From Nostocaceae cyanobacterium (GTDB lineage Bacteria; Cyanobacteriota; Cyanobacteriia; Cyanobacteriales; Nostocaceae), in NCBI GenBank assembly GCA_030065825.1, contig JASJCY010000020.1, forward strand, positions 1-60,005: 60,005 nt of DNA. Reading direction: 5' to 3'. The notes beneath the pieces were generated by a model. That model worked only from the letters and a program-made list of their open reading frames with translations, searched no databases and was not told where the DNA came from. The position numbers and the translations under genes are program-made. Every line of letters starts with the position of its first letter. Positions within the stretch are counted from its first letter, which is position 1. Positions 16,899 through 25,309 of the stretch are shown here, piece by piece.

Positions 16899-18023
16899 AT
16901 GCTACTAGGATTTAAGACACAATTAAAACTTAATAATCATCAAAGAGAATTACTAGCTAAACATGCTGGGACAGCTAGACATGCTTATAATTGGGGATTA
17001 GCTTTATGCAAGCAAATTTTATCACATAATCAAACTTTTCCAGATAATAAAATCAAATTTCCTACAGCTGTTGAGTTACACAAATGGCTTAATAGATTAG
17101 TGAAAACAGAAAATCAGTGGTATTATGAGGTCTCTAAATGTGCCCCACAACAAGCATTACGTAATCTGAGAAATGCTTTTAGCGATTTCTTTTCTAAAAA
17201 GCTGATTAATGGTAAACCAGTAGGATTTCCTAAATTTAAAAAGAAATATCATCATGATAGTTTCTACCTCGACGGAAGATTTCAAGTAGACCAGTTCAAA
17301 ATTAAAGTACCTGTAATTGGTCTCTTAAAAACTTATGAACGTTTACCACAAGGAGTAACAGTCAAAAATGTAACTATAAGTCGTCAAGCTGATAGATGGT
17401 TTATCTCTTTCAAAATAGACACACAACTACAAAATACACCGAAAGTAATAGAAGTTGTTGGGGTTGATTTAGGAGTAAAATCCTTAGCCACTCTCTCAAC
17501 TGGTGAAGTTTTTAAAGGGGCGAAATCTTACCGTAAATATGAATCCTTGCTATCTAGGATGCAGAGATTGAATCGTCATAAAATCAAAGGTTCTCAGAAT
17601 TACAGAAAAGCTCAATGTCAAATAGCTAAATTACATCAAAAAATTGCTAATATTCGTCGTGATACGTTGCACAAACTCACTACTTACTTAGCCAAAAACC
17701 ACGGCACGGTAGTAATAGAGGACTTAAATGTGTCAGGAATGTTAGCTAATCGTAAACTAGCTAAAGCTATTTCTGACATGGGTTTTTATGAGTTCAGAAG
17801 ACAACTTGAATATAAATCCAAGTTGTATGGTTGTGAATTGGTAATTATTGACAGATGGTTTCCATCTTCAAAAACTTGCTCTAATTGTGGGCACAAAAAA
17901 GAGTCTTTGTCTTTGGGAGAACGTGTTTTTAATTGTGGAAACTGTGGTTTTCAAATAGATAGAGATTTGAATGCCAGTATTAATTTAAGCCAGCACGGTA
18001 GACAGGTTTCCCGGCATAAGTGA
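16899..18023 (+). CDS. tnpB: TnpB RNA-guided nuclease of an IS200/IS605-type element, no TnpA
   Basis: A 374-residue TnpB with an N-terminal helix-turn-helix-like part (Leu-Leu-Gly-Phe-Lys-Thr-Gln-Leu). The RuvC motifs follow: Gly-Val-Asp-Leu-Gly-Val-Lys near residue 189, Val-Ile-Glu-Asp-Leu-Asn-Val near 280, and Asp-Arg-Asp-Leu-Asn-Ala after the zinc finger Cys-Ser-Asn-Cys-Gly ... Cys-Gly-Asn-Cys-Gly. All three acidic residues are present, so the core looks intact. The TGA at 18021 is followed in the same frame by 36 sense codons that read like the usual TnpB tail, so the stop looks premature. No TnpA is present, so movement would need one in trans. It splits the phosphonate genes. Confidence 0.93.
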   Translation: MLLGFKTQLKLNNHQRELLAKHAGTARHAYNWGLALCKQILSHNQTFPDNKIKFPTAVELHKWLNRLVKTENQWYYEVSKCAPQQALRNLRNAFSDFFSKKLINGKPVGFPKFKKKYHHDSFYLDGRFQVDQFKIKVPVIGLLKTYERLPQGVTVKNVTISRQADRWFISFKIDTQLQNTPKVIEVVGVDLGVKSLATLSTGEVFKGAKSYRKYESLLSRMQRLNRHKIKGSQNYRKAQCQIAKLHQKIANIRRDTLHKLTTYLAKNHGTVVIEDLNVSGMLANRKLAKAISDMGFYEFRRQLEYKSKLYGCELVIIDRWFPSSKTCSNCGHKKESLSLGERVFNCGNCGFQIDRDLNASINLSQHGRQVSRHK

Positions 18024-18184
18024 CTGGCAGTGGCAATGGCGGTCAGTTCGACCGTGACAGCCTGTGGAGTAGATAACGCCGACGTTGCTACTGTGAAGCA
18101 GGAAGTTAACGCTTTTTCTACCAATGAGTAGATTTAGGTAAGTTTAACAGAACGGGAACTTTCCCTAGGGTAGAAGTCGGGGAT
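18024..18184 (+). other. In-frame tnpB tail and probable omega RNA/right end
   Basis: After the TGA the tnpB frame continues open for 36 codons to TAG at 18129-18131. The peptide includes Ser-Ser-Thr-Val-Thr-Ala-Cys-Gly-Val-Asp-Asn and a Val-Lys-Gln-Glu-Val-Asn tail that I know from other cyanobacterial TnpBs. In this family the 3' end of the gene and the right end encode the guide (omega) RNA, so this DNA may be kept for that reason. The element's right boundary probably lies near 18170-18184. The exact boundary needs an empty site for comparison. Confidence 0.5.
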
Positions 18185-18303
18185 ATAAACATCGACCACT
18201 GATCAAAATCAAAATAAATGAAACGCACCACTAGTAGGGGCGCTGTTTGTGCGCCCTACAATTGGATCGGTTGCAAACATTTTTTGATTTGGTATTAGCT
18301 TAA
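18185..18303. repeat. Dispersed GGGGCGC-type palindrome upstream of phnW
   Basis: A GTAGGGGCGC ... GCGCCCTAC inverted repeat lies at about 18233-18260. The remainder is AT-rich and must now serve as the leader of the transaminase gene, cut off from its operon by the TnpB element. Confidence 0.5.
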
Positions 18304-19383
18304 ATGATTCTACTCAATCCTGGTCCTGTTAATTTAAGCGATCGCGTGCGTAAAGCCCTGTTAAATCCCGATTTGTGTCACCGCGAAGTGGAATTTTCCC
18401 AACTCCAGACCAGAATCCGCCAACAACTACTGCAAGTATATAACCTGCCCCAAGAACATTGGACAGCTGTGCTACTTACTGGTTCCGGTACAGCGGCGAT
18501 AGAAGCAATGATTACGAGCCTTGTACCGAGAGACGGAAAATTGTTAGTAATTGAAAACGGCGTTTATGGGGAACGAATATCCAAAATTGCTCAAATCCAC
18601 GGAATTGAATCCATAAAACTCCATCATTCTTGGGGTGATGAAATCAATCTTCAAGAATTAGTAAAACTCCTTACTCAAAACCCCGATATTTCCCACCTTG
18701 CTGTTGTCCACCACGAAACCACCACAGGAAGACTAAATAATTTGTCACACCTGGCAACCATTTGTCGAGAACACCAGATTCAACTATTAGTAGATGGGGT
18801 GAGCAGTTTTGGTGCAGAGGAACTCAACTTTGATGCTTGGGGGATTACCGCTTGTGCTGGGACAGCCAATAAATGTCTCCATGGTATTCCTGGAACAGCC
18901 TTTGTCATCCTCAGGCGAAATGCCCTGCCAGGAAAAGATACCATCCCCCGCACCTTATATTTAGATTTGGGCAGTTATTGCCAACAGCAAGATTTGGGGG
19001 GAACACCTTTTACCCAATCAGTGCAGTCATTTTATGCCCTAGCAGAAGCCTTACAAGAATTTGCCGAAGGTGGAGGTTGGCAAACTAGACATAAATACTA
19101 TAGCCAACTCGCCAACTTTGTCAGGGATGGATTATTAGCAATGGGAATTAAACCCCTACTTCCCCTAGGAAGTTCATCCGTTGTTCTCCATGCTTATTAT
19201 CTACCAGAGGGTGTAAGTTATGAACAATTCCACGATTACTTGAAAGCACAGGGCTATGTGATTTATGCTGGTCAGGGAAATCTTGCCCGTTCTATCTTTC
19301 GAGTATCCACCATGGGAGCTATTACCCATGCTGACATGGAAAGGTTTCTTGGTGCGGTCAAACTCATTGGTAAGTTGGGTTGA
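18304..19383 (+). CDS. phnW: 2-aminoethylphosphonate transaminase
   Basis: A 359-residue class V PLP aminotransferase. Starting Ile-Leu-Leu-Asn-Pro-Gly-Pro-Val-Asn, it has the family's Thr-Gly-Ser-Gly-Thr-Ala-Ala-Ile-Glu-Ala cofactor loop, Val-Asp-Gly-Val-Ser-Ser-Phe-Gly-Ala, and the Schiff-base Lys in Thr-Ala-Asn-Lys-Cys-Leu-His-Gly-Ile-Pro-Gly near residue 190. PhnW interconverts phosphonoacetaldehyde and AEP. In catabolic operons it degrades AEP. Here, beside PEP mutase and decarboxylase and with no phosphonatase, it should run in the biosynthetic direction. The length equals that of known AEP transaminases. Confidence 0.92.
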   Translation: MILLNPGPVNLSDRVRKALLNPDLCHREVEFSQLQTRIRQQLLQVYNLPQEHWTAVLLTGSGTAAIEAMITSLVPRDGKLLVIENGVYGERISKIAQIHGIESIKLHHSWGDEINLQELVKLLTQNPDISHLAVVHHETTTGRLNNLSHLATICREHQIQLLVDGVSSFGAEELNFDAWGITACAGTANKCLHGIPGTAFVILRRNALPGKDTIPRTLYLDLGSYCQQQDLGGTPFTQSVQSFYALAEALQEFAEGGGWQTRHKYYSQLANFVRDGLLAMGIKPLLPLGSSSVVLHAYYLPEGVSYEQFHDYLKAQGYVIYAGQGNLARSIFRVSTMGAITHADMERFLGAVKLIGKLG

Positions 19384-19560
19384 CAGCCGTTTTTGTTGGG
19401 TTGCGCTATCGCTTAAACGGACACTTCTGTGACGTACTCCCACACCGAATCAAAGATTACGGTGTGGGCTTCTCTTGTGGGTTGTCCCACTTGAGCGTTT
19501 TTGACTCAACGGAGGAAACCTCCGCACGAGAGTGTCCTCCCCAACCTACACCTATCTAAG
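19384..19560 (-). mobile_element. Orphan right end/omega-RNA-like remnant of a TnpB element
   Basis: On the minus strand, from about 19550 to 19420, there are several nested hairpins in order: GCGGAGG-TTT-CCTCCG, a CAAGTGGGACAACCCAC hairpin, and CCCACACCG ... CGGTGTGGG followed by AGTACGTCAC. This is the arrangement at the 3' end of cyanobacterial tnpB elements. A short open tail (Ser-Ser-Val-Glu-Ser-Lys-Thr-Leu) is also present, but no RuvC coding DNA. It lies between two convergent genes, phnW and hpnH. Confidence 0.5.
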
Positions 19561-19646
19561 CATTTTGAATTTTGTAGCGCTTTGCGCTTCGGTGTAGGGT
19601 ATTTTGTAGCTTGCTTCCCCGTAGGGGTATTTTGAATTTTGAATTT
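19561..19646. other. Short gene-free stretch
   Basis: Contains a GCGCTTTGCGC palindrome and a TATTTTGAATTTTGAATTT run. Nothing coding. Confidence 0.4.
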
Positions 19647-20666
19647 CTAATTTCCCCCCAATAAAGCCTTCACAGAACGTCCAATATTAGTCGGTTGCAT
19701 GGCATCTATGGCTGCGGTAGGTTCGTAACCACAATGAACCATACAATCAGCACATTTAGGATTTCCACTCTTGTGACCGTATTTACCCCAATCCGTGTTG
19801 TCAAGCAATTCTTGGAAGGTTTTGTAATATCCCTCATTCAGGAGATAGCAAGGCTTTTGCCAACCCAAAACGCTGTAACTAGGACTACCCCAAGGTGTAC
19901 ACTCGTAATCCTTTTCACCCGTGAGAAAATCTAAAAATAGGGGGTTATGATTAAAGTTCCAATTTTTGCTACCTGCTTTGTAAGGAGTCAAAATTTCTCG
20001 GAAAAGGGCATGTGTTTGTTCGCGTTTGAGAAAATGATCTTGATCTGGTGCCCACTCATAGCTATAACCGGGGGAAACCATCATCCCATCAATATCCAGA
20101 GTACCCAAAAAATCAAAAAACTCCTGCATTTCTTGGGGATTCACCCCCTCAAAAATAGTTGTATTGGTTGTGACTCGAAAACCCCGTGATTTTGCAGACT
20201 TAATTGCTTGCACCGCAATATCAAACACACCTTTACGATCCACACAAGAATCATGCCATTCCCGCATTCCATCCAAATGGATACTAAAAGTTAGGTATTG
20301 GGAAGGTTGGAATTTATCCAGGCTCTTTTCTAACAATAAGCCATTGGTACAGAGGTAAACGAATTTTTTCCGTTCTACTAAACCCCGGACAATTTCATCA
20401 ATTTGGGGATGTAATAGGGGTTCTCCTCCGGGAATGGAAACAATAGGGACACCACATTCTTCTACCGCTGCAAAACATTCTCTAGGCGTCAAATTTTTCT
20501 TGAGTATTTCCCCTGGATGCTGGATTTTACCGCAGCCAGAACAAGCCAGATTGCAACGGAAAAGAGGTTCCAACATTAAAACTAAAGGGAAACGTTTTCT
20601 ACCTTTGAGGCGTTGACTGACTAGATATTTACCTACTTCTATCGCTTGTGTGATGTGAATGCCCAT
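19647..20666 (-). CDS. hpnH: Adenosyl-hopene transferase HpnH (radical SAM)
   Basis: A 339-residue radical SAM enzyme with Cys38-x3-Cys42-x2-Cys45 for the iron-sulfur cluster, then Pro-Gly-Gly-Glu-Pro-Leu (the GGE motif) and a C-terminal SPASM-like Cys pair ([10 protein letters not shown]). Sequence and length match HpnH. HpnH couples a 5'-deoxyadenosyl unit to hopene, the first step of the C35 hopanoid side chain. An AGGAG site eleven bases upstream supports the ATG at 20666. It reads in the same direction as hpnA, 700 bases upstream, but repeats separate them. Confidence 0.93.
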   Translation of the reverse strand: MGIHITQAIEVGKYLVSQRLKGRKRFPLVLMLEPLFRCNLACSGCGKIQHPGEILKKNLTPRECFAAVEECGVPIVSIPGGEPLLHPQIDEIVRGLVERKKFVYLCTNGLLLEKSLDKFQPSQYLTFSIHLDGMREWHDSCVDRKGVFDIAVQAIKSAKSRGFRVTTNTTIFEGVNPQEMQEFFDFLGTLDIDGMMVSPGYSYEWAPDQDHFLKREQTHALFREILTPYKAGSKNWNFNHNPLFLDFLTGEKDYECTPWGSPSYSVLGWQKPCYLLNEGYYKTFQELLDNTDWGKYGHKSGNPKCADCMVHCGYEPTAAIDAMQPTNIGRSVKALLGGN

Positions 20667-21367
20667 TTTTTAATTCACTCCTGCCAACACCCTGGAATTA
20701 TGTTGTTTGTATTTTGCAATCAAGCCTACAAAATATACATATTCAAAAAATACTATTTTCTAGGTTATCAGTGAAAAATCACCCGTTTTTTTTAACCTTA
20801 AACCACGTTTATAGGAATTCGCTTTAATTATTGAATGAAATTCAGTAAACCACAAACTTTTGAAAACGAACGTAAAAATAGGGGTTTGAGCTATCCTGGA
20901 TCAGGAAGCAAACACCATTGGTAATAAAGCGATCGCTTGAAGGTAACTAGGGGTATCGTCTGAAATGCTCAATTTAATGTTGTTTTGTGAGTTTTGTGAT
21001 ATTCCTGGTTTTAGTTGAAATGTCCAGATGGTAAGACTTCTAAAAAACTTTTTGGTTTACTGAAATTAGGTATTTCTAGAGTGCGTTATGCTAAAAGCTT
21101 TTCACAGAATGTCGTTAGGCTATACGCACTATTCATCTCGACTTTGGTGCGTTGTGCTTGGCAACAACACACCCTACGTGTTTTTCAGTTCTGGTTAATC
21201 TGGTTAATCTGGTTCCTAGCCTCCTGGCTAGGAACCCATTCTCCAAGGCTCTGCCTCCAAGAGAGAATTATAAGCCTAACCTAACCTTGCAGGAAAAATT
21301 GGAGGCAGAGCCTCCACGGATGCGTTTCCAGGCTGAGCCTGGAAACGAGTTATGTGTGAGGTTGAAA
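20667..21367. repeat. Gene-free stretch with dispersed repeats
   Basis: From 20667 to about 21000 it is AT-rich without a credible gene and presumably contains the hpnH promoter. Between 21090 and 21175 there is a GGTGCGTT / TAACGC-type unit. From 21195 to 21350 lie a TAGCCTCCTGGCTAGGAAC hairpin, a GAGGCAGAGCCTCC unit and a TTTCCAGGCTGAGCCTGGAAA palindrome. Frames across these repeats are not genes. Confidence 0.6.
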
Positions 21368-22351
21368 TTATTTGAGATATCCACGAGTCATAAACCAATC
21401 TATTGCATCTTTAAGTGCTTTATTCAAAGAAGATTGGGGTAGACCCAATTCCCTTACTGCCTTAGATGGATCGTAATACATAGTTTGCTCAGACATACGA
21501 ACGCCATCTATGGGAACAGTGGGTGTTTTACCCAAAGGTGCAAGTATCTTTTCATCAATCCAAGCTACACTCAGGGGTAACCAAGGTGGTACACTCCTTT
21601 GGGGTGCGGTTAAACCTGTAATTTGGGAAAGCTTGTCCAGTAGTTGTTTGAGGCTGAGGTTTTGATTCCCCAAAATATAGCGATCGCCAGATTTGCCTTT
21701 TTGTAATGCCAGTAAATGTCCTGATGCTACATCCCGAACATCGATAAAATTTAAACCAGTGTCTACATAAAAAGGCATTTGTCGTTGTAGAAATCGCAGG
21801 ATAATTTCACCAGTGGGAGTAGGCTTAATATCCCAGGGACCAATGGGACTACTAGGATTAACTATTACTACTTCCTGACCCCTTGCTGCGGCTTTTATGG
21901 CTTCTTGTTCAGCTAGGAACTTAGATTTCTTATAATGCCCTACCAGCGTCTCTAGAGGACTTTGATGGGTTTCATCCACAACTTCACCATTTTTTCCTAC
22001 CCCAATAGCTGCCACGGAACTGGTATAAACGGTGCGTTCAATCCCTGCTTTTTGGGCTGCTGCGAGGACGTTACGCGTACCTATGACATTATCATCATAA
22101 AGGGCTTGTTTCTCTCTTTGCCAGAGAGAATAGCGGGCAGCTACGTGGAATAGATACTGACATCCCTGCATTTGTTGCCATAATTCGGGGTCGTTCAGGT
22201 CACCTGTAACTATTTCTACATTTAATTCCCGTAGGTTATCTAGGCAACTGTGGGAACGTACCAGGGTTCTCACCCTATATCCTTTTTGCAGTAACAATCT
22301 TACCAAGTTAGCACCAATAAAACCTGTACTGCCTGTGACAAATACTAGCAT
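21368..22351 (-). CDS. hpnA: Hopanoid-associated NAD-dependent sugar epimerase HpnA
   Basis: A 327-residue extended short-chain dehydrogenase. The Rossmann motif Gly-Ser-Thr-Gly-Phe-Ile-Gly sits at 7-13, a catalytic Thr-Ser-Ser near 111, and Tyr-x3-Lys in His-Tyr-Lys-Lys-Ser-Lys-Phe. It matches HpnA, the epimerase regularly linked with hopanoid genes. HpnA has no settled reaction; a role in tailoring side-chain sugars is assumed. It shares strand and neighbourhood with hpnH. The family resembles dihydroflavonol reductases, so a different carbonyl substrate remains possible. Confidence 0.85.
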   Translation of the reverse strand: MLVFVTGSTGFIGANLVRLLLQKGYRVRTLVRSHSCLDNLRELNVEIVTGDLNDPELWQQMQGCQYLFHVAARYSLWQREKQALYDDNVIGTRNVLAAAQKAGIERTVYTSSVAAIGVGKNGEVVDETHQSPLETLVGHYKKSKFLAEQEAIKAAARGQEVVIVNPSSPIGPWDIKPTPTGEIILRFLQRQMPFYVDTGLNFIDVRDVASGHLLALQKGKSGDRYILGNQNLSLKQLLDKLSQITGLTAPQRSVPPWLPLSVAWIDEKILAPLGKTPTVPIDGVRMSEQTMYYDPSKAVRELGLPQSSLNKALKDAIDWFMTRGYLK

Positions 22352-22490
22352 GGAATAGAGAACAAAATACTTTTGAGTTTTGACTTACTTCCGCAGTTTT
22401 AATAGTAGTTTAATTCAGGTCTGTTTTAAAAGTTTACAGTTCACCTTAGTCAAACTTGCTAGTATAGTAAATAAAATTTGATGTTTTCTC

Positions 22491-24662
22491 ATGAATAATA
22501 AACGAAGTATTATTGGTGGTATTTTACTGTGGCTTGGACTGTGCGTTTTCGGAGTCTGGGTACAAAATCATTACAATTTATTAAGATATATTTTCTTTTT
22601 GCGAGTACCTATTTTTGTAGGATTATTGCTGGTGTTATTACCAATAATTTCAATTAATCTATTGCCAGCCATGCTGAAGAACTTGTTTGTGCTTCGGAAT
22701 AAGTGGCAGTTAATGTTAGTGATTTTTTGCACAATGTTAACAGGGATAATCACAATATCAGTTTTCAATGTCATTTTAACCAATGCACATCTGCGCTTCC
22801 CTGTTGATGAAATAAGTTCGATTCCTGAGAATTGGGTAATTATTATAGCAATTCTCTTAGCTTTACCAATTATAGTTACGTCTTTGTACTTTTCTTGGAA
22901 AGAAATAAACAATATAAGAGATTATCTCAGTGGCATAGTTTTTGGTGGCGGACTAACAATCATTTTATTTGTTGCTAGCCATTTTTTACCAGACTTGTTA
23001 GAGTCAAATAATACAGTCAAGAAAATATATCTATCTATAATTTATATTTTACCTTCAGAAGTACGAAAAGGGTACATATATGATAACGGAGAAATAGCAC
23101 CAAGGATAATTTCTCTTATTGCCTTATCGTTATTAATCTTGGTTGTTTACGTTTGGGGTTATCATACTTTAGAACCCCGACCAAAACCTAATAGATTTGA
23201 AACTCCTGCTCTTTTTTATTTGACATTCATCCTGGGAATCATGGTTTTATTATTAGGAGGAATGTCTTTCTTTCTGGATTTATCTCGTGTTCCAGTATTG
23301 TTGTTATTTTTATTGATATCTTTTAGTTCCTATAAAATATTTGGGGTAGACCATTATTACCAAATGTACAAACCTCAGTCAAATACTGCAAAACCCTCAC
23401 CAGAAAAATGGAAGGAAGCGGTGAAAAATCGTCTGCAAAAAAATGAAGGTTATAGTGAAATTTTAGTTGTGGTTTGTGCAAGTGGTGGAGGTATTCAAGC
23501 CGCAGGATGGACAACTCAAGTTTTAACTGGTTTGCAAGAAATAAAAGAAATTGGAACTAAATTTACAAAAGCCATCGGTTGGATTAGTGCAGTTTCTGGT
23601 GGTTCTGTAGGGACAATGTTTTATTTAGATAGATTCGATGACAAATATGGTTATCCAGAAAATAACGAACTAGAAAAAATATTTATAAGTGCTACAGAAG
23701 ATAGTTTAGATGCTACAGGATGGGGATTTGCTTATCCAGATTTACTGCGCTTTATCGGTTTACCTTTTCTGGTATCAAACAACGAAGTATCAAACAACCA
23801 AGGAGATAATACAATTCCTCAAGATCGAGGTACTGCTATTGAGATAGATTGGAAAGGGGAAATGAAATCTCCAAATACTTGTTTATATAATTGGTACGAC
23901 AAAATAGAAACAGGAATTCTTCCTATACCTATTTTTAATGCTACTTTAGTTGAAGATGGTCAGCGTTTTTTGATCAGTCCAATGACTTTTCAAGCTTCAT
24001 TTGTTTATAAGTGTAAAGATTTTAATACTCTTTATCCTGAATACACTATTGATGTGACAACAGCAGCTAGATTATCCGCTACTTTCCCTTACATATCTCC
24101 TGTTTGTCGTCCTAGTGAAAAGACAAAATATAATTACCATGTTGCTGATGGGGGGTATTTCGATAATTTTGGTGTAACTACTAGCATACAATTACTTGAT
24201 GAATTATTAGAGAGTGATGAAAGTAATCAAATCAAAAAAGTTGTATTTTTACAAATAAATGCTTTCCCTGAGAATAAAGAGAAAGATTCAGAAAAAGGTG
24301 CATCGGGATGGCAAATGGAGGTATTTGGTTCAATTCAAGCCTTATTAAATGTTCGTAGTTCTACTCAGACTGCTGGTAATGACTTAAATATCAGACTTTT
24401 GAGTGAGAAATACAAATGTGGTGATGCTAACCATGAATCTGATATCGAAGTTTTGGTTAATAAATGGTGTGAAAAAGGTATAGAAATCAAGCATATACCG
24501 ATTACATTTCCCTCAGATCCACAATTCAAACCTCCACTTTCTTGGCAATTAACTCAACAACAAAAAGACCATATTAAAGAAGCTTGGCAGGAAATTAAAA
24601 ATAATCAGAATGAGGATGGTGTGATTCCTCAAATTAAAAAAATATTTTCAGAGGATGTTTAA
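22491..24662 (+). CDS. Membrane-anchored patatin-like phospholipase
   Basis: A 723-residue protein. Residues 1-290 hold about seven to eight hydrophobic membrane segments. From about 325 there is a patatin-type lipase domain with the oxyanion loop Gly-Gly-Gly-Ile-Gln near 332, the nucleophile elbow Gly-Gly-Ser-Val-Gly near 369-373 (Ser is the catalytic residue) and the catalytic Asp-Gly-Gly near 553. Patatin lipases cleave acyl chains from phospholipids with a Ser-Asp dyad. The large N-terminal membrane part is unusual and would fix the lipase domain to the cytoplasmic face. The divergent hpnA start lies 139 bases away. Substrate and role are unknown; some patatins act as phage-defence effectors, but nothing here shows that. 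Confidence 0.85.
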   Translation: MNNKRSIIGGILLWLGLCVFGVWVQNHYNLLRYIFFLRVPIFVGLLLVLLPIISINLLPAMLKNLFVLRNKWQLMLVIFCTMLTGIITISVFNVILTNAHLRFPVDEISSIPENWVIIIAILLALPIIVTSLYFSWKEINNIRDYLSGIVFGGGLTIILFVASHFLPDLLESNNTVKKIYLSIIYILPSEVRKGYIYDNGEIAPRIISLIALSLLILVVYVWGYHTLEPRPKPNRFETPALFYLTFILGIMVLLLGGMSFFLDLSRVPVLLLFLLISFSSYKIFGVDHYYQMYKPQSNTAKPSPEKWKEAVKNRLQKNEGYSEILVVVCASGGGIQAAGWTTQVLTGLQEIKEIGTKFTKAIGWISAVSGGSVGTMFYLDRFDDKYGYPENNELEKIFISATEDSLDATGWGFAYPDLLRFIGLPFLVSNNEVSNNQGDNTIPQDRGTAIEIDWKGEMKSPNTCLYNWYDKIETGILPIPIFNATLVEDGQRFLISPMTFQASFVYKCKDFNTLYPEYTIDVTTAARLSATFPYISPVCRPSEKTKYNYHVADGGYFDNFGVTTSIQLLDELLESDESNQIKKVVFLQINAFPENKEKDSEKGASGWQMEVFGSIQALLNVRSSTQTAGNDLNIRLLSEKYKCGDANHESDIEVLVNKWCEKGIEIKHIPITFPSDPQFKPPLSWQLTQQQKDHIKEAWQEIKNNQNEDGVIPQIKKIFSEDV

Positions 24663-25129
24663 AAATTGATGTAGTGATTAAATTTTTGTCCAAACTCTAA
24701 AAAAGTCTAATCTTTAAACCAGTTATCAGTTATCTCCTACTCCTGTCCCCCTAGAAGATTAACTCATTGAGTGAGACCCTTAAGAGGGGGAAGAGGGGGA
24801 AGAGTGGGAAGAGGGGGAAGAGTGGGAAGAGGGGGAAGAGTGGGAAGAGGGGGAAGAGGGGGAAGAGGGGGAAGAGTGGGAAGAGTGGGAAGAGTGGGAA
24901 GAGGGGGAAGAGTGGGAAGAGTGGGAAGAGGGGGAAATTTTTGGCGTTGCTGTTAGCGCAGCTTAGCGTTAGCCATATCCATGTATGAAAATAATGTTGT
25001 GTAATTCCAAAAACCTTGTTCCAGACGTTGCAGTGCAACGTCTGGAACACCCGGATTCATACTTCAAATCAGCAACGCCAAATTTTTTATCGGTAATCTT
25101 AGAACACCGAAGGGAGTAAGAAACACTCT
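24663..25129. repeat. Purine tract of 9-bp units plus dispersed hairpins
   Basis: At 24785-24937 about 17 tandem nonamers of GGGGGAAGA/GTGGGAAGA form an unbroken purine strand. Open frames through it code only for Gly/Arg/Lys or Phe/Pro/Leu repeats and are not genes. At 25019-25047 lies a CCAGACGTTG ... CAACGTCTGG hairpin. A homopurine run of this kind can adopt triplex structures. Confidence 0.85.
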
Positions 25130-25309
25130 TAACTTTTGATGGTTGACAGTTGACTTTTGACTTTTAACTTTTTTCCAGGGGGTTTAATACTTTTGAATGC
25201 GTGACTTTTGATTTTTGACTTTTAACTTTTGACTTTTGATTTTTGACTCTTGACTTTTTTCCAGGGGGTTTAATAGTTTTGAATGCGTGACTTTTGACTT
25301 TGTTCCCTA
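25130..25309. repeat. Heptamer (TTTTGAC) short tandem repeats
   Basis: Many copies of GACTTTT/GATTTTT, partly perfect tandem heptamers, at 25145-25175, 25201-25258 and 25286-25300. A block with CCAGGGGGTTTAATA recurs at 25178-25193 and 25261-25275. Such heptanucleotide STRRs are typical of filamentous cyanobacteria. Nothing coding. Confidence 0.8.

Noticed and set aside
24751-25050. Open frames on both strands across the purine nonamer array
   Set aside because: They code only for Phe-Pro-Leu or Gly-Lys-Arg repeats of the nonamer, without ribosome site or a real domain.
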